The position numbers and the translations under genes are program-made. Below are positions 29,412-37,879 of a DNA stretch of 64,000 nucleotides, in pieces; position 1 is the stretch's first letter, and each line of letters begins with the position of its first letter. The stretch lies in contig LQPU01000005.1 of NCBI GenBank assembly GCA_002101905.1, forward strand, positions 62,001-126,000, read 5' to 3'. The notes under the pieces are model-generated. The model did not search any database. It saw only the letters and a program-made list of their open reading frames with translations, and was not told the origin of the DNA. This stretch comes from Mycobacterium shimoidei (GTDB lineage Bacteria; Actinomycetota; Actinomycetes; Mycobacteriales; Mycobacteriaceae).

Positions 29412-30131
29412 ATGGAGAAAGTCATCGCTGTGCTGCGGGCCGCGGACCGCGACGACGACTGGTGCGCGCGTCAGCGTGGCCCAGTCGCCGATGAGCTGCT
29501 GCGGCTGGGTATCCAAGGTCTGGCCGTCAACGTTCGCGACAGCGCCGTCCGCGACTCACTGATGACCTTGACGACACTGGACCCGCCGGCGGCCGCCGTG
29601 GTGAGCATGTGGACGCAGCAATGCTACGGCGAGCAGATAGCGACGGCGCTCACACTGCTGCAAGCCGAGTGTGAACTACTGGCCGCCTACCTGGTCACCG
29701 AGTCGGTTCCGCTGCCAGCACCACCCGAACTCGGTAGCCGCACAACGGGTTTGGCCAACATTGCCCTGTTGCGCCGGCCTGCCGAGCTAGACCAAGAGAC
29801 CTGGCTGCGCCGCTGGCAGCACGATCACACCGCGGTGGCGATCCAGACCCAGGCGACGTTCGGCTACACCCAGAACGCGGTGGTGCGCGCACTGACGCCG
29901 GATGCGCCGCCCATCGCGGGAATTGTCGAAGAGTTGTTTCCTATCGAGGCGATATCCGATCTGAAGGCCTTCTTCGGCGCCGCCGACGACGCCGATCTGC
30001 GGGATCGACTAGACCGAATGGTCGCCAGCACCGCAGCCTTCGGCGCCAACGAGAACATCGACACGGTGCCGACCAGCCGCTACGTGCTGAAATCACCGTT
30101 CAGCGCAAAAGCGCATAGGAGGCAGCCGTGA
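29412..30131 (+). CDS. EthD-like ferredoxin-fold protein
   Basis: This 239-aa protein seems to contain two dimeric alpha/beta-barrel-like halves; the second has LLRRPAELDQETWLRRWQHDHTAVA, reminiscent of EthD domains. EthD-type proteins occur in P450 and polyketide/sterol degradation clusters, often without known activity. It overlaps the downstream enoyl-CoA hydratase by 4 bases (GTGA). Family assignment is tentative. Confidence 0.65.
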   Translation: MEKVIAVLRAADRDDDWCARQRGPVADELLRLGIQGLAVNVRDSAVRDSLMTLTTLDPPAAAVVSMWTQQCYGEQIATALTLLQAECELLAAYLVTESVPLPAPPELGSRTTGLANIALLRRPAELDQETWLRRWQHDHTAVAIQTQATFGYTQNAVVRALTPDAPPIAGIVEELFPIEAISDLKAFFGAADDADLRDRLDRMVASTAAFGANENIDTVPTSRYVLKSPFSAKAHRRQP

Positions 30132-30886
30132 TATTGCAGATCGAGGACGATAACCGGGTGCGCACCCTCACCCTGAACCGGCCGGAATCACTCAACGCCT
30201 TCAACGAGGCGCTGTACGCCGCGACTGCCGAGGCGCTCGAGGCGGCCGCCGCCGACCCGGACGTGGCCGTCGTGCTGCTGACCGGGGCTGGGCGCGCATT
30301 CAGCGCCGGCAACGACCTCAAAGAGATGCAGGCCCGGATCACCGACCCGGACCTGGGCGGCGAATCCAACTTCACCGCGATGATCGACGCGCTGAGCCGG
30401 TTCCCCAAGCCGCTGATCTGCGCGGTGAACGGCGTCGGGGTGGGCATCGGCGCCACCATCCTCGGCTACGCCGACCTGGCCTTCATGTCGTCGACGGCCC
30501 GGCTGAAATGCCCGTTCACCAGCCTGGGCGTCGCCCCGGAAGCCGCGTCGTCGTATCTGTTGCCGCAGCTGATCGGCCGGCAAAACGCCGCGTGGCTGCT
30601 GATGTCGTCGGAATGGGTGAACGCCGAGGAGGCGTTGCGGATGGGCTTGGTCTGGAAGGTGTGCGAGCCATCAGAGCTGCTGGCAGATGCCCGCCGGCAT
30701 GCCGAAATCCTTGCGTCCCGGCCGCTTCCTAGTCTGATGGCGGTCAAAAGCACCATCGTCGACCCGGCTCGCCCCGAGATCGCCGCCGCGTCCGCGCGGG
30801 AGAACGCTCACTTCGCCGAGTTGATGGGGGCGCAGGCCAACGCTGCGGCATTGGCCGATTTCACCGATCGAAAAAGAGCGGATTAG
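30128..30886 (+). CDS. Enoyl-CoA hydratase/isomerase (crotonase) family protein
   Basis: This 252-aa crotonase-fold protein has oxyanion-hole segments GRAFSAGNDLKEM and CAVNGVGVGIGATILGYADLAF. LGVAPEAASSYLLPQLIG carries one candidate acid residue, more like delta3-delta2 enoyl-CoA isomerases than classic two-Glu hydratases. It begins with a GTG overlapping the EthD-like gene by 4 bases. It probably acts in the beta-oxidation step of the operon's pathway. Confidence 0.88.
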   Translation: MILQIEDDNRVRTLTLNRPESLNAFNEALYAATAEALEAAAADPDVAVVLLTGAGRAFSAGNDLKEMQARITDPDLGGESNFTAMIDALSRFPKPLICAVNGVGVGIGATILGYADLAFMSSTARLKCPFTSLGVAPEAASSYLLPQLIGRQNAAWLLMSSEWVNAEEALRMGLVWKVCEPSELLADARRHAEILASRPLPSLMAVKSTIVDPARPEIAAASARENAHFAELMGAQANAAALADFTDRKRAD

Positions 30887-31068
30887 CGAGCGCCGCTGGT
30901 CTCCAGTTGCGAGCCGGCCGCGATGATCGCCCGCAACGTGTGCCGGCAGCGGCCACAGTCGGCGCCCGCCCCGCACGCGGCGGCCACCTCTTTGGATGTC
31001 GACGCCCCACGCGACACGCACTCAGCCACAGTTTGGCTGGTCGCCCCCACACAAAGGCACACGTACAT
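30883..31068 (-). CDS. bfd: Bacterioferritin-associated ferredoxin-like [2Fe-2S] protein
   Basis: This 61-aa protein has four cysteines in the Bfd pattern: YVCLC near the N-terminus and GADCGRC ~32 residues later. Bfd reduces the bacterioferritin core so that stored iron can leave. An AGGGG ribosome site fits the ATG at 31068. It is divergent from bfrA across a region with tandem iron boxes. Its 3' end overlaps the convergent enoyl-CoA hydratase gene by 4 bases. Confidence 0.87.
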   Translation of the reverse strand: MYVCLCVGATSQTVAECVSRGASTSKEVAAACGAGADCGRCRHTLRAIIAAGSQLETSGAR

Positions 31069-31119
31069 CAGCACACCCCTGCCGATCCGGCGTCGCCGCC
31101 CAACTGAACAGCTCGCATA

Positions 31120-31138
31120 TTAGTGGAGTCTAACCTAA
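31120..31138. promoter_or_regulatory. IdeR-type iron box 1
   Basis: The site reads TTAGTGGAGTCTAACCTAA. It matches the 19-bp IdeR/DtxR consensus TTAGGTTAGGCTAACCTAA at 15 positions, with one perfect half (CTAACCTAA). It is paired with a second box 24 bases on. Confidence 0.75.
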
Positions 31139-31143
31139 GTCGG

Positions 31144-31162
31144 TTAGTGCAGTCTAACCTAA
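31144..31162. promoter_or_regulatory. IdeR-type iron box 2
   Basis: The site reads TTAGTGCAGTCTAACCTAA, 15 of 19 matches to the IdeR consensus. It lies in the same orientation as box 1, with starts 24 bases apart. Tandem boxes are the arrangement known for IdeR activation of ferritin genes in M. tuberculosis. Confidence 0.75.
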
Positions 31163-31439
31163 GTCACCCCGGGCGGGCCGCGGCCCGACCCGGATCGGAC
31201 GTCGCCGGGTATGCCGCCGAGATTATGTCCGACCGATTTTTCCCACTGAGGAAATTTCTCGTCACACGCAACGCACTTGTGGCCGCCGATCAACGGTGGG
31301 TCGGAGTTTGTTACTCAACATAGCCTTGCTTTAGTTAGGCAACGCTCGCCTGAGTGAGTATTACCTTGGGTGACAACAGCTTTCGTCTGCGGTAGCGTAC
31401 GCGTGACCAGCGCGGCGCCAGCTACATAGAGGAGCGAGA

Positions 31440-31922
31440 ATGCAGGGCGATCCTGACGTTTTGCGACTGCTAAATGAGCAATTGACCAGTGAGCTCACCG
31501 CGATCAATCAATACTTTTTGCACTCCAAAATGCAGGAAAATTGGGGCTTTACCGAACTGGCGAGCCGCACCCGGGAAGAGTCGTTCGACGAGATGCGGCA
31601 CGCCGAGACGGTCACCGACCGCATTCTGCTGCTCGACGGCCTGCCGAACTATCAGCGCATCGGATCGTTACGCGTCGGCCAGACGCTGCGTGAGCAGTTC
31701 GAAAGCGACCTGGCCCTGGAATACGAGGTCGTCAACCGTCTCCGACCGGCGATCATTTTCTGTCGGGAGAAACAGGACAGCACCACGGCCACCATTTTCG
31801 AGAAGATCGTGGCCGACGAGGAAGGCCACATCGACTACCTGCAGACCCAGCTGGAGTTGATGGACAAGTTGGGCGAGCAGCTCTACTCCGCTCAGTGTGT
31901 CGCCCGGCCGCCCACCACCTGA
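31440..31922 (+). CDS. bfrA: Bacterioferritin BfrA
   Basis: This 160-aa haem-containing iron-storage subunit assembles into 24-mers. Visible ligands are Glu18 (LTSELTAINQYF), Glu51 and His54 in FDEMRHAE, the haem-ligand Met52, and the late DEEGHIDYLQTQ set. The N-terminus is identical to remembered M. tuberculosis BfrA over its first 32 residues. GAGGAG precedes the ATG. Tandem iron boxes upstream suggest IdeR-dependent expression, and bfd next door provides iron release. Confidence 0.96.
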   Translation: MQGDPDVLRLLNEQLTSELTAINQYFLHSKMQENWGFTELASRTREESFDEMRHAETVTDRILLLDGLPNYQRIGSLRVGQTLREQFESDLALEYEVVNRLRPAIIFCREKQDSTTATIFEKIVADEEGHIDYLQTQLELMDKLGEQLYSAQCVARPPTT

Positions 31923-31967
31923 CACGGCGGCGATTGGGGTCGCTCCGTTCGGGCAACTAACTTTGAC

Positions 31968-34049
31968 ATGACGGTACCGGCTGCGCCGACGACCGCACGA
32001 CCGCCAGATGCGCTGGATAACACGCTGGTCAGCACGCAGCGGCGCAACCTGATCTTCCTGGCAATCATGCTCGGCATGCTGCTTGCCGCACTCGACCAGA
32101 CGATCGTGGCGACCGCACTGCCGACCATCGTCGCCGACCTCGGCGGAGCCGGCCATCAGTCCTGGGTCGTCACCAGTTATCTGCTGGCCTCGACGATCGT
32201 CACGGCGCTCGTTGGCAAACTGGGCGACCTGTTCGGCCGCAAAGCGGTCTTCCTGTCCGCAATCGTGTTTTTCGTCGTCGGGTCGGTGCTGTGCGGCCTA
32301 TCGCGGTCGATGGTCATGTTGGTGCTCGCTCGCGCGGTCCAGGGCGTCGGCGGCGGCGGCCTGACCGTGACCGCGATCGCGCTCATCGGCGAGGTCATCC
32401 CGCTGCGCGAACGTGGCCGGTATCAGGGTGCGTTGGGGGCGGTGTTCGGCGTCACCACGGTGGTCGGTCCCTTGTTGGGCGGCTATTTCACCGATCACCT
32501 GACCTGGCGGTGGGCATTCTGGATCAACCTGCCGGTGTCGGCGGTGGTGTTAGCGGTGGCCACCGCGACCATCCCTACCCTCGCCGAGCGCGCCAAACCC
32601 GTCATCGACTACGTCGGAATCATCTTCATCGGGCTGGGCGCCGCGGGGCTGACCTTGGCCACCAGTTGGGGCGGCACTACTTATCCATGGGGATCGGCGC
32701 CGATCATCGCCCTATTCGTCGGGTCTGCGGTCGCGCTGGGCATGTTCATGTGGGTTGAGACTCGCTCCGCCGCACCGATTTTGCCGATTCGGCTCTTCGG
32801 TAATCCGGTATTCACCGTCTGCTGTGTGCTGTCGTTCGTGGTGGGCTTCGCGATGCTGGGCGCGTTGACGTTCCTGCCGACGTATATGCAGTTCGTGGAT
32901 GGCGTATCGGCTACTGCCTCTGGTCTTCGCACGCTTCCGATGGTGATCGGCATGTTGACCACCTCGATGGTCAGCGGCATCCTGGTCGGCCGCACCGGCC
33001 GGTACAAGCTTTTCCCGATCGCGGGGACGGCCGTCATGGTGATCGCTTTCGTCCTGCTCTCACGGATGGGGCCCGCGACGTCGGCGCTGGTGCAGTCGCT
33101 GTACTTGGTCATCCTGGGTGCCGGGATCGGGCTGTGTATGCAGGTCCTCGTTCTGGTCGTGCAGAACACCTCGAGCTTCGACGACCTGGGTGTCGCCACC
33201 TCGGGTGTGACATTCTTCCGCACCATCGGCAGCTCGTTCGGCGCCGCGATCTTCGGCTCGCTGTTCACCAACTTCCTGCAGAGTCGACTGGGTCCGGCGC
33301 TGAGCGCCAGCGGGGCGCCTGCCGCCGCGGCGAGTTCGCCGGGGCTGTTGCACGGGCTGCCGGCCCAGACCGCGGGCCCGATCGTGGGCGCCTACGCCGA
33401 CGCGCTGTCCAAGGTGTTCGGATGGGCGGCACCGGTCGCCGCGGTCGGTTTGGTGTTGGCACTGTTCTTGCGCGAGATCCCGCTTCGCGGCATGGGCAAC
33501 ACGCCCGCCGACCTCGGCGACGGGTTCGCGATGCCGACGGGCCAGTCGTCCGAGGAGATGCTGGAGGCCGCGATCGGGCGCATGCTGCAGGGCGAGCCTG
33601 GAATGCGGCTGCGCAGCATAGCCATGCGTCCCGATTGTCGACTCGATGTCGCGGGGTTGTGGGCCGTCTTGCGGATCCACCGATATGCGCGGATGTTCGG
33701 CACAGCACGGCTGACCGATATCGCCAACGACGTGGGCGTGCCATACGAAGTCCTTGAACCCGTCGTCGACAGTGTGGTAGCCGCCGGGTACGCGATGCGC
33801 GACGTCGACCGGCTATGGCTCACGCCGTTGGGAGCCCAGCAAGTCGACTTCGTGTCCGGGCTGATCCGCGACTGGGTCATGGACAAACTGACCCGGGTTC
33901 CCGGCTTTGCGGGACCGCCGGACCGGGCTCAGGTCGAAGCGGCTCTCGACCGGATCGCGCACCGAGTTGTCGCTCAACGCGATTGGCACTCTGCGAGCGC
34001 GCCACACAGCGTACGATCTCGGCATGAGCCGAATCGGAACATTCGCTGA
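31968..34049 (+). CDS. DHA2-family MFS efflux transporter with C-terminal winged-helix-like domain
   Basis: This is a 693-aa protein. Residues ~25-515 form a 14-helix drug:H+ antiporter with motif A (GKLGDLFGRKAVFL) and LDQTIVATALPTI in helix 1. Residues ~530-690 are soluble and resemble a winged-helix fold (LRIHRYARMFGTARLTDIANDVGVPYEVLEPVVDSVVAAGY, then DRLWLTPLGAQQVDFV). It corresponds to Rv1877. The fused tail may sense or regulate. Its last 26 bases overlap the next gene. Confidence 0.9.
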   Translation: MTVPAAPTTARPPDALDNTLVSTQRRNLIFLAIMLGMLLAALDQTIVATALPTIVADLGGAGHQSWVVTSYLLASTIVTALVGKLGDLFGRKAVFLSAIVFFVVGSVLCGLSRSMVMLVLARAVQGVGGGGLTVTAIALIGEVIPLRERGRYQGALGAVFGVTTVVGPLLGGYFTDHLTWRWAFWINLPVSAVVLAVATATIPTLAERAKPVIDYVGIIFIGLGAAGLTLATSWGGTTYPWGSAPIIALFVGSAVALGMFMWVETRSAAPILPIRLFGNPVFTVCCVLSFVVGFAMLGALTFLPTYMQFVDGVSATASGLRTLPMVIGMLTTSMVSGILVGRTGRYKLFPIAGTAVMVIAFVLLSRMGPATSALVQSLYLVILGAGIGLCMQVLVLVVQNTSSFDDLGVATSGVTFFRTIGSSFGAAIFGSLFTNFLQSRLGPALSASGAPAAAASSPGLLHGLPAQTAGPIVGAYADALSKVFGWAAPVAAVGLVLALFLREIPLRGMGNTPADLGDGFAMPTGQSSEEMLEAAIGRMLQGEPGMRLRSIAMRPDCRLDVAGLWAVLRIHRYARMFGTARLTDIANDVGVPYEVLEPVVDSVVAAGYAMRDVDRLWLTPLGAQQVDFVSGLIRDWVMDKLTRVPGFAGPPDRAQVEAALDRIAHRVVAQRDWHSASAPHSVRSRHEPNRNIR

Positions 34050-34518
34050 CGACGACCTGGCCGGCTGGTTCGTGAAATCTCCCGAACTCGGTGGCGCACT
34101 CGGCGCATTCAGCGACGCCGTCTACAACCGCAATCGCCTGCCGATGCGCACGCGCGAACTCGCCAGGGTGGTCATCGCCCACGACAACGAGTGCGAGGTC
34201 TGCCTCAACACCCGCGACGGCGACGGACCCGCCGCAGGCGTTGACGAAGAACTCTACGACCACGCTCTGCAGTGGCGTACCTGGCCGGGATTCAGCGAAC
34301 AGGAGCGGCTGGCGGCCGAATTCGCGCACCGCTTCGCCACCGAACACACCGTGTTACGCGACGACGAGGACTTCTGGACCCGTTGCAAAGAGCACTTTTC
34401 CGACGAGTTGCTCGCCGATCTGGCCTTGTCGTGTGCGCTCTGGATCGGGATGGGGCGGGTACTGCGCACCCTGGACATCGGCCAAAGCTGCAAGTTCACG
34501 TTGCCCAGTCGGGCCTGA
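34024..34518 (+). CDS. AhpD/carboxymuconolactone decarboxylase-like protein
   Basis: This 164-aa protein has an AhpD-like core. RELARVVIAHDNECEVCLNTRD holds a CxxC pair, although the usual His two residues after the second Cys is not present. It may be a peroxidase-like or disulfide-exchange protein. It starts within the end of the transporter gene and is followed 10 bases later by glnA3, so it looks like part of that operon. It is not remembered from M. tuberculosis here. Confidence 0.75.
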   Translation: MSRIGTFADDDLAGWFVKSPELGGALGAFSDAVYNRNRLPMRTRELARVVIAHDNECEVCLNTRDGDGPAAGVDEELYDHALQWRTWPGFSEQERLAAEFAHRFATEHTVLRDDEDFWTRCKEHFSDELLADLALSCALWIGMGRVLRTLDIGQSCKFTLPSRA

Positions 34519-34528
34519 CACACCGCGC

Positions 34529-35881
34529 GTGAGCACCACCCCACTTGCTGCCGCCGCGATCGCGCAGCTGGAGGGCGAAGGGGTGGAGGCGGTCATCGGC
34601 ACCGTTGTCAATCCCGCCGGGCTCATCCTGGCCAAGACGGTTCCACTGCGTCGCACCAACACCTTTGCCGAGCCGGGGATGGGCGCCAGTCTGGTCTGGC
34701 ATGCCTTCGCGATCGATCAAACCGGCATAGCGTTCACCGAGAGCATCGGTGTAGTCGGCGATCAGCGCGTCCGCGCCGACCTGTCCGCCCTGCGGATGAT
34801 CGGCGACGGGTTAGCCTGGGCGCCAGGCGGATTCTTCGAGCAGGACGGTACACCGGTTGCGGCGTGTAGCCGCGCAACCCTGGCCCGCGTCCAGGCGGCA
34901 CTGGCAGCCGAGGGCATCGATGCGGTCATCGGTCACGAAATCGAGTTCGTGCTGGTCAATCCGGACGGCAGTCGGCTGCCGTCCCAGGTGTGGGCACCGT
35001 ACGGCCTGGCTGGAATCCTCGAGCACGAGGCATTCATTCGTGACGTCTCCGCGGCCGCCACCACGGCCGGGATCGGAATAGAGCAACTCCATCCGGAGTA
35101 CGGCATCAATCAGTTCGAAATCTCGTTGGCGCCGCAACCACCGGTAGCCGCCGCTGATCAGCTGGTGCTGATCCGGCTCATCATCGGCCGGGTGGCCCGC
35201 CGCTATGACATGCAGGTCAGCTTTTCGCCTGCGCCGTTCGCTGACAACGTGGGATCGGGTGCACACCAACACTTCTCTTTAAAGACCGCCGACGGACCGC
35301 TGTTCTCCGACGGAACGGGCGTGCACGGAATGACGGCCGCGGGGGAGTGCGCTCTGGCCGGTGTGCTGGCCGGCCTGCCCGAGGCGCAAGGCCTGTTGTG
35401 CGGGTCGATCGTGTCCGGATTGCGAACCCGCCCGGGCAACTGGGCCGGCGCATACACATGCTGGGGCGCTGAAAATCGGGAAGCCGCCCTCCGATTCGTC
35501 CGTGGCGGGCCGGCCAATCCGTACGGCGGAAACGTCGAGGTGAAAGTGGTTGACGCTTCGGCGAACCCGTATTTCGCCTCGGCGGCGATCCTCGGGCTTG
35601 CGCTGGAGGGCATCAAATCGAACTGCGTGTTGCCGCTGGAGACCACCGTGGACCCGGCGACGTTCACCGATGCCGAACGCAACCGCGAAGGCATCCTCCG
35701 CCTGCCCCAGAAGCAGCCAGAAGTCACTGCAGCACTCGATAATTCGACTCGTATGCGCACCATTCTCGGCGATGCCGCCGTCGACGTTGTGGTGGCCGTG
35801 CGTCGTCTGGAACATGAGCGCTACGGCAGCCTGAGTCCCGAGGAGCTCGCGGACAAGTTCCGGATGGCCTGGAGTGTGTGA
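34529..35881 (+). CDS. glnA3: Glutamine synthetase-like protein GlnA3
   Basis: This 450-aa glutamine-synthetase-fold enzyme has the metal-binding IGHEIEFVLV, the NQFEISLAP segment, GSGAHQHFSL and ANPYFASAAILGLALEG. GlnA3 proteins of Streptomyces ligate glutamate to polyamines rather than ammonia, and a similar role has been reported for M. tuberculosis GlnA3. The GTG start at 34529 gives exactly the M. tuberculosis length as I remember it. It overlaps the amidohydrolase downstream by 4 bases. Confidence 0.92.
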   Translation: MSTTPLAAAAIAQLEGEGVEAVIGTVVNPAGLILAKTVPLRRTNTFAEPGMGASLVWHAFAIDQTGIAFTESIGVVGDQRVRADLSALRMIGDGLAWAPGGFFEQDGTPVAACSRATLARVQAALAAEGIDAVIGHEIEFVLVNPDGSRLPSQVWAPYGLAGILEHEAFIRDVSAAATTAGIGIEQLHPEYGINQFEISLAPQPPVAAADQLVLIRLIIGRVARRYDMQVSFSPAPFADNVGSGAHQHFSLKTADGPLFSDGTGVHGMTAAGECALAGVLAGLPEAQGLLCGSIVSGLRTRPGNWAGAYTCWGAENREAALRFVRGGPANPYGGNVEVKVVDASANPYFASAAILGLALEGIKSNCVLPLETTVDPATFTDAERNREGILRLPQKQPEVTAALDNSTRMRTILGDAAVDVVVAVRRLEHERYGSLSPEELADKFRMAWSV

Positions 35882-37008
35882 GGGTGCCCGGCGCACTAGC
35901 GACCCACATCGCCGAGGTTTCGTTGATCGACCAGCACGTCCACGGTTGCTGGTTGGCGCATAGGGATCGGCGGCAATTCGAGAACGGGCTCAACGAAGCC
36001 AACACCGAACTGCTCGCCGACTTCGACACCGCATTCGACTCGCAACTCGGTTTTGCCGTTCGTGCCCACTGCGCTCCGCTGCTTGGCTTACCGAAACACG
36101 CTGAACCCGACGACTATTGGAATCGCCGCGGTCAAGTCGGCGAGCTCGAGCTGGCCCGGCTTTTCCTGCGCGCGGCGAAAGTCACCGATTGGCTGGTGGA
36201 CACCGGCTACGCCGACGGCGTCGCCGACGTCGCGCAACTGGCCGATGTGTCCGCCGGCCGCGCCCATGAGGTGGTGCGGCTCGAGCAAGTGGCCGAGCAA
36301 GCCGCGGCCACGCCGGGCGAGTACGCGTCGGCGTTCGAGGAGATTCTGCACCGGCGCGCCGCCGGCGCCGTGGGCACCAAGTCGATCCTGGCCTATCGCG
36401 GGGGATTCGTGGGCGATCTGTCCGAGCCGTCCGCGGCCCAGGTCGCCGAGGCCGCCAGCCGCTGGCGCGACAACGGCGGCACCCGGCTCAGCGACCGAGT
36501 GCTGCTGCGCTTTGGGCTGCACCAGGCGCTGCGCGTGGGCAAGCCGCTGCAATTCCACGTCGGCTTCGGCGACCGGGACTGCGACCTGCGCAAGGCCAAC
36601 CCGCTACATCTGCTCGACTTCCTCCGGCAGTCCGGCGACACCCCGATCGTGCTGCTGCACTGCTATCCCTACGAACGCGAAGCCGGCTATCTGGCGCAGG
36701 CATTCAACAACGTCTACGTTGACGGCGGGCTGTCCATCAACTATCTGGGCGCCCGGGCTGCGCCGTTCATCGGGCGGCTGCTGGAGCTGGCGCCGTTTCG
36801 CAAGATCGTTTACTCCTCGGACGGGTTCGGCCCGCCGGAGCTGCATTTCCTCGGTTCGGCGTTGTGGCGCAACGGTATCCATCGGGTGCTCAGCGGCTTC
36901 GTCGCCGAGGATGACTGGAGCGAGGCGGATGCCATCCGGGTGGTGGACCTGATCGCCCACGCCAACGCGGCGCGCATCTACCGCCTGGACGCTGTCGAGC
37001 GGGTATAA
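35878..37008 (+). CDS. Amidohydrolase (FluG N-terminal-like)
   Basis: This 376-aa TIM-barrel metal hydrolase has LIDQHVHGCW (HxH metal site), LQFHVGFGD, IVLLHCYPY and KIVYSSDGFGPPELHF with the final Asp. It resembles the N-terminal half of fungal FluG, in which an amidohydrolase is fused to a glutamine synthetase. Here the two are separate, translationally coupled genes (GTGA overlap), implying that it hydrolyses the gamma-glutamyl product or a related amide. It is the equivalent of Rv1879. Confidence 0.87.
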   Translation: MRVPGALATHIAEVSLIDQHVHGCWLAHRDRRQFENGLNEANTELLADFDTAFDSQLGFAVRAHCAPLLGLPKHAEPDDYWNRRGQVGELELARLFLRAAKVTDWLVDTGYADGVADVAQLADVSAGRAHEVVRLEQVAEQAAATPGEYASAFEEILHRRAAGAVGTKSILAYRGGFVGDLSEPSAAQVAEAASRWRDNGGTRLSDRVLLRFGLHQALRVGKPLQFHVGFGDRDCDLRKANPLHLLDFLRQSGDTPIVLLHCYPYEREAGYLAQAFNNVYVDGGLSINYLGARAAPFIGRLLELAPFRKIVYSSDGFGPPELHFLGSALWRNGIHRVLSGFVAEDDWSEADAIRVVDLIAHANAARIYRLDAVERV

Positions 37009-37036
37009 AGCCGCCCCACCACGGGTACAAACCGGT

Positions 37037-37879
37037 ATGGCCGGCCTGGCGGATGTACTGGAGTGGACTCGCAGGCAAGTGGCGTCGCGGGTGCCCAAGG
37101 CCGATCTCGACCAGCGCGATCCCGATTACATTCGCGACCAACTGCCGGGTACCTGGCTGCTGGCGTCGCTGTATTTTCGGGCCGACGTGCGCGGCATGGA
37201 TCGCATACCCGTCGACGGGCCGGTCCTGCTGGTCGGAAATCACAGCGGCGGCAACGTGCCGCCCGATACGTTCGTCTTCACGCTCGCGTTCTGCTCCTAC
37301 TTCGGCGTCGAGCGGCCGTTTTACCAGCTGGCGCACAACCTGGTCGTCTCCGCGCCGCCGTTGGGCTGGCTACGGAAATTCGGCACCGTCGCCGCCAACC
37401 ACGAAAACGCCCGACTCGCCCTGGAATGCGGCGCGGCACTGCTGGTCTATCCCGGCGGGGACTACGAAGTCTTCCGGCCGGCATGGGAACGACACAAAGT
37501 CGATTTCGGCGGCAGGATGGGCTATGTCCGGCTGGCTCGCGAGGCCGGCGTGCCGATCGTCCCGGTGGCCAGCGTGGGCGGCCAGGAAAGCGCGCTGTTC
37601 ATCAGCCGAGGGCAATGGCTGGCCAGGCTGCTTATGACCGATAAGCTGTTGCGGCTCAAGAGTATTCCGATCTCGCTGGCCCTGCCTTGGGGTCTGAACA
37701 TCAGCGACTTGGCCGGGCACCTGCCGTTGCCCGCCAAGATCACGATCGAAGTGCAAGAACCGATCGAAGTCAACGACACGGATGTCCAAGACCAGGCGGT
37801 GCATGACAAAGTCATCGCCAGCCTGCAGGCCGGCGTGGATCGACTCGCCGCGCAACGGCGATTCCCGGTGATCGGCTGA
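37037..37879 (+). CDS. Lysophospholipid acyltransferase-family protein
   Basis: This 280-aa PlsC-like enzyme has PVLLVGNHSGGNVPPDTF in the place of the NHxxxxD catalytic motif (His present, spacing altered), then YPGGDYEVFRPAWERHKVDFGGRMGYVRLA, the glycerol-phosphate-binding region. It probably transfers an acyl chain to a glycerolipid or related alcohol at the membrane. Its stop overlaps the next start by one base (TGATG). Confidence 0.85.
   Translation: MAGLADVLEWTRRQVASRVPKADLDQRDPDYIRDQLPGTWLLASLYFRADVRGMDRIPVDGPVLLVGNHSGGNVPPDTFVFTLAFCSYFGVERPFYQLAHNLVVSAPPLGWLRKFGTVAANHENARLALECGAALLVYPGGDYEVFRPAWERHKVDFGGRMGYVRLAREAGVPIVPVASVGGQESALFISRGQWLARLLMTDKLLRLKSIPISLALPWGLNISDLAGHLPLPAKITIEVQEPIEVNDTDVQDQAVHDKVIASLQAGVDRLAAQRRFPVIG

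Larger units (their letters stand above)
31069..31439. promoter_or_regulatory. 371-base bfd-bfrA intergenic control region
   Basis: No convincing gene lies here. It contains two strong IdeR-type iron boxes 52-94 bases upstream of bfd and a weak third match (12/19) at 31330-31348, about 92 bases upstream of bfrA. The bfrA ribosome site, GAGGAG, precedes the ATG at 31440. Confidence 0.65.

Noticed and set aside
31123..31323. 66-codon frame between bfd and bfrA
   Set aside because: It begins inside the first iron box, has no ribosome site and no protein-like composition.
31330..31348. A third IdeR box near bfrA as a separate feature
   Set aside because: Only 12 of 19 positions match, close to what chance AT-rich sequence could give.
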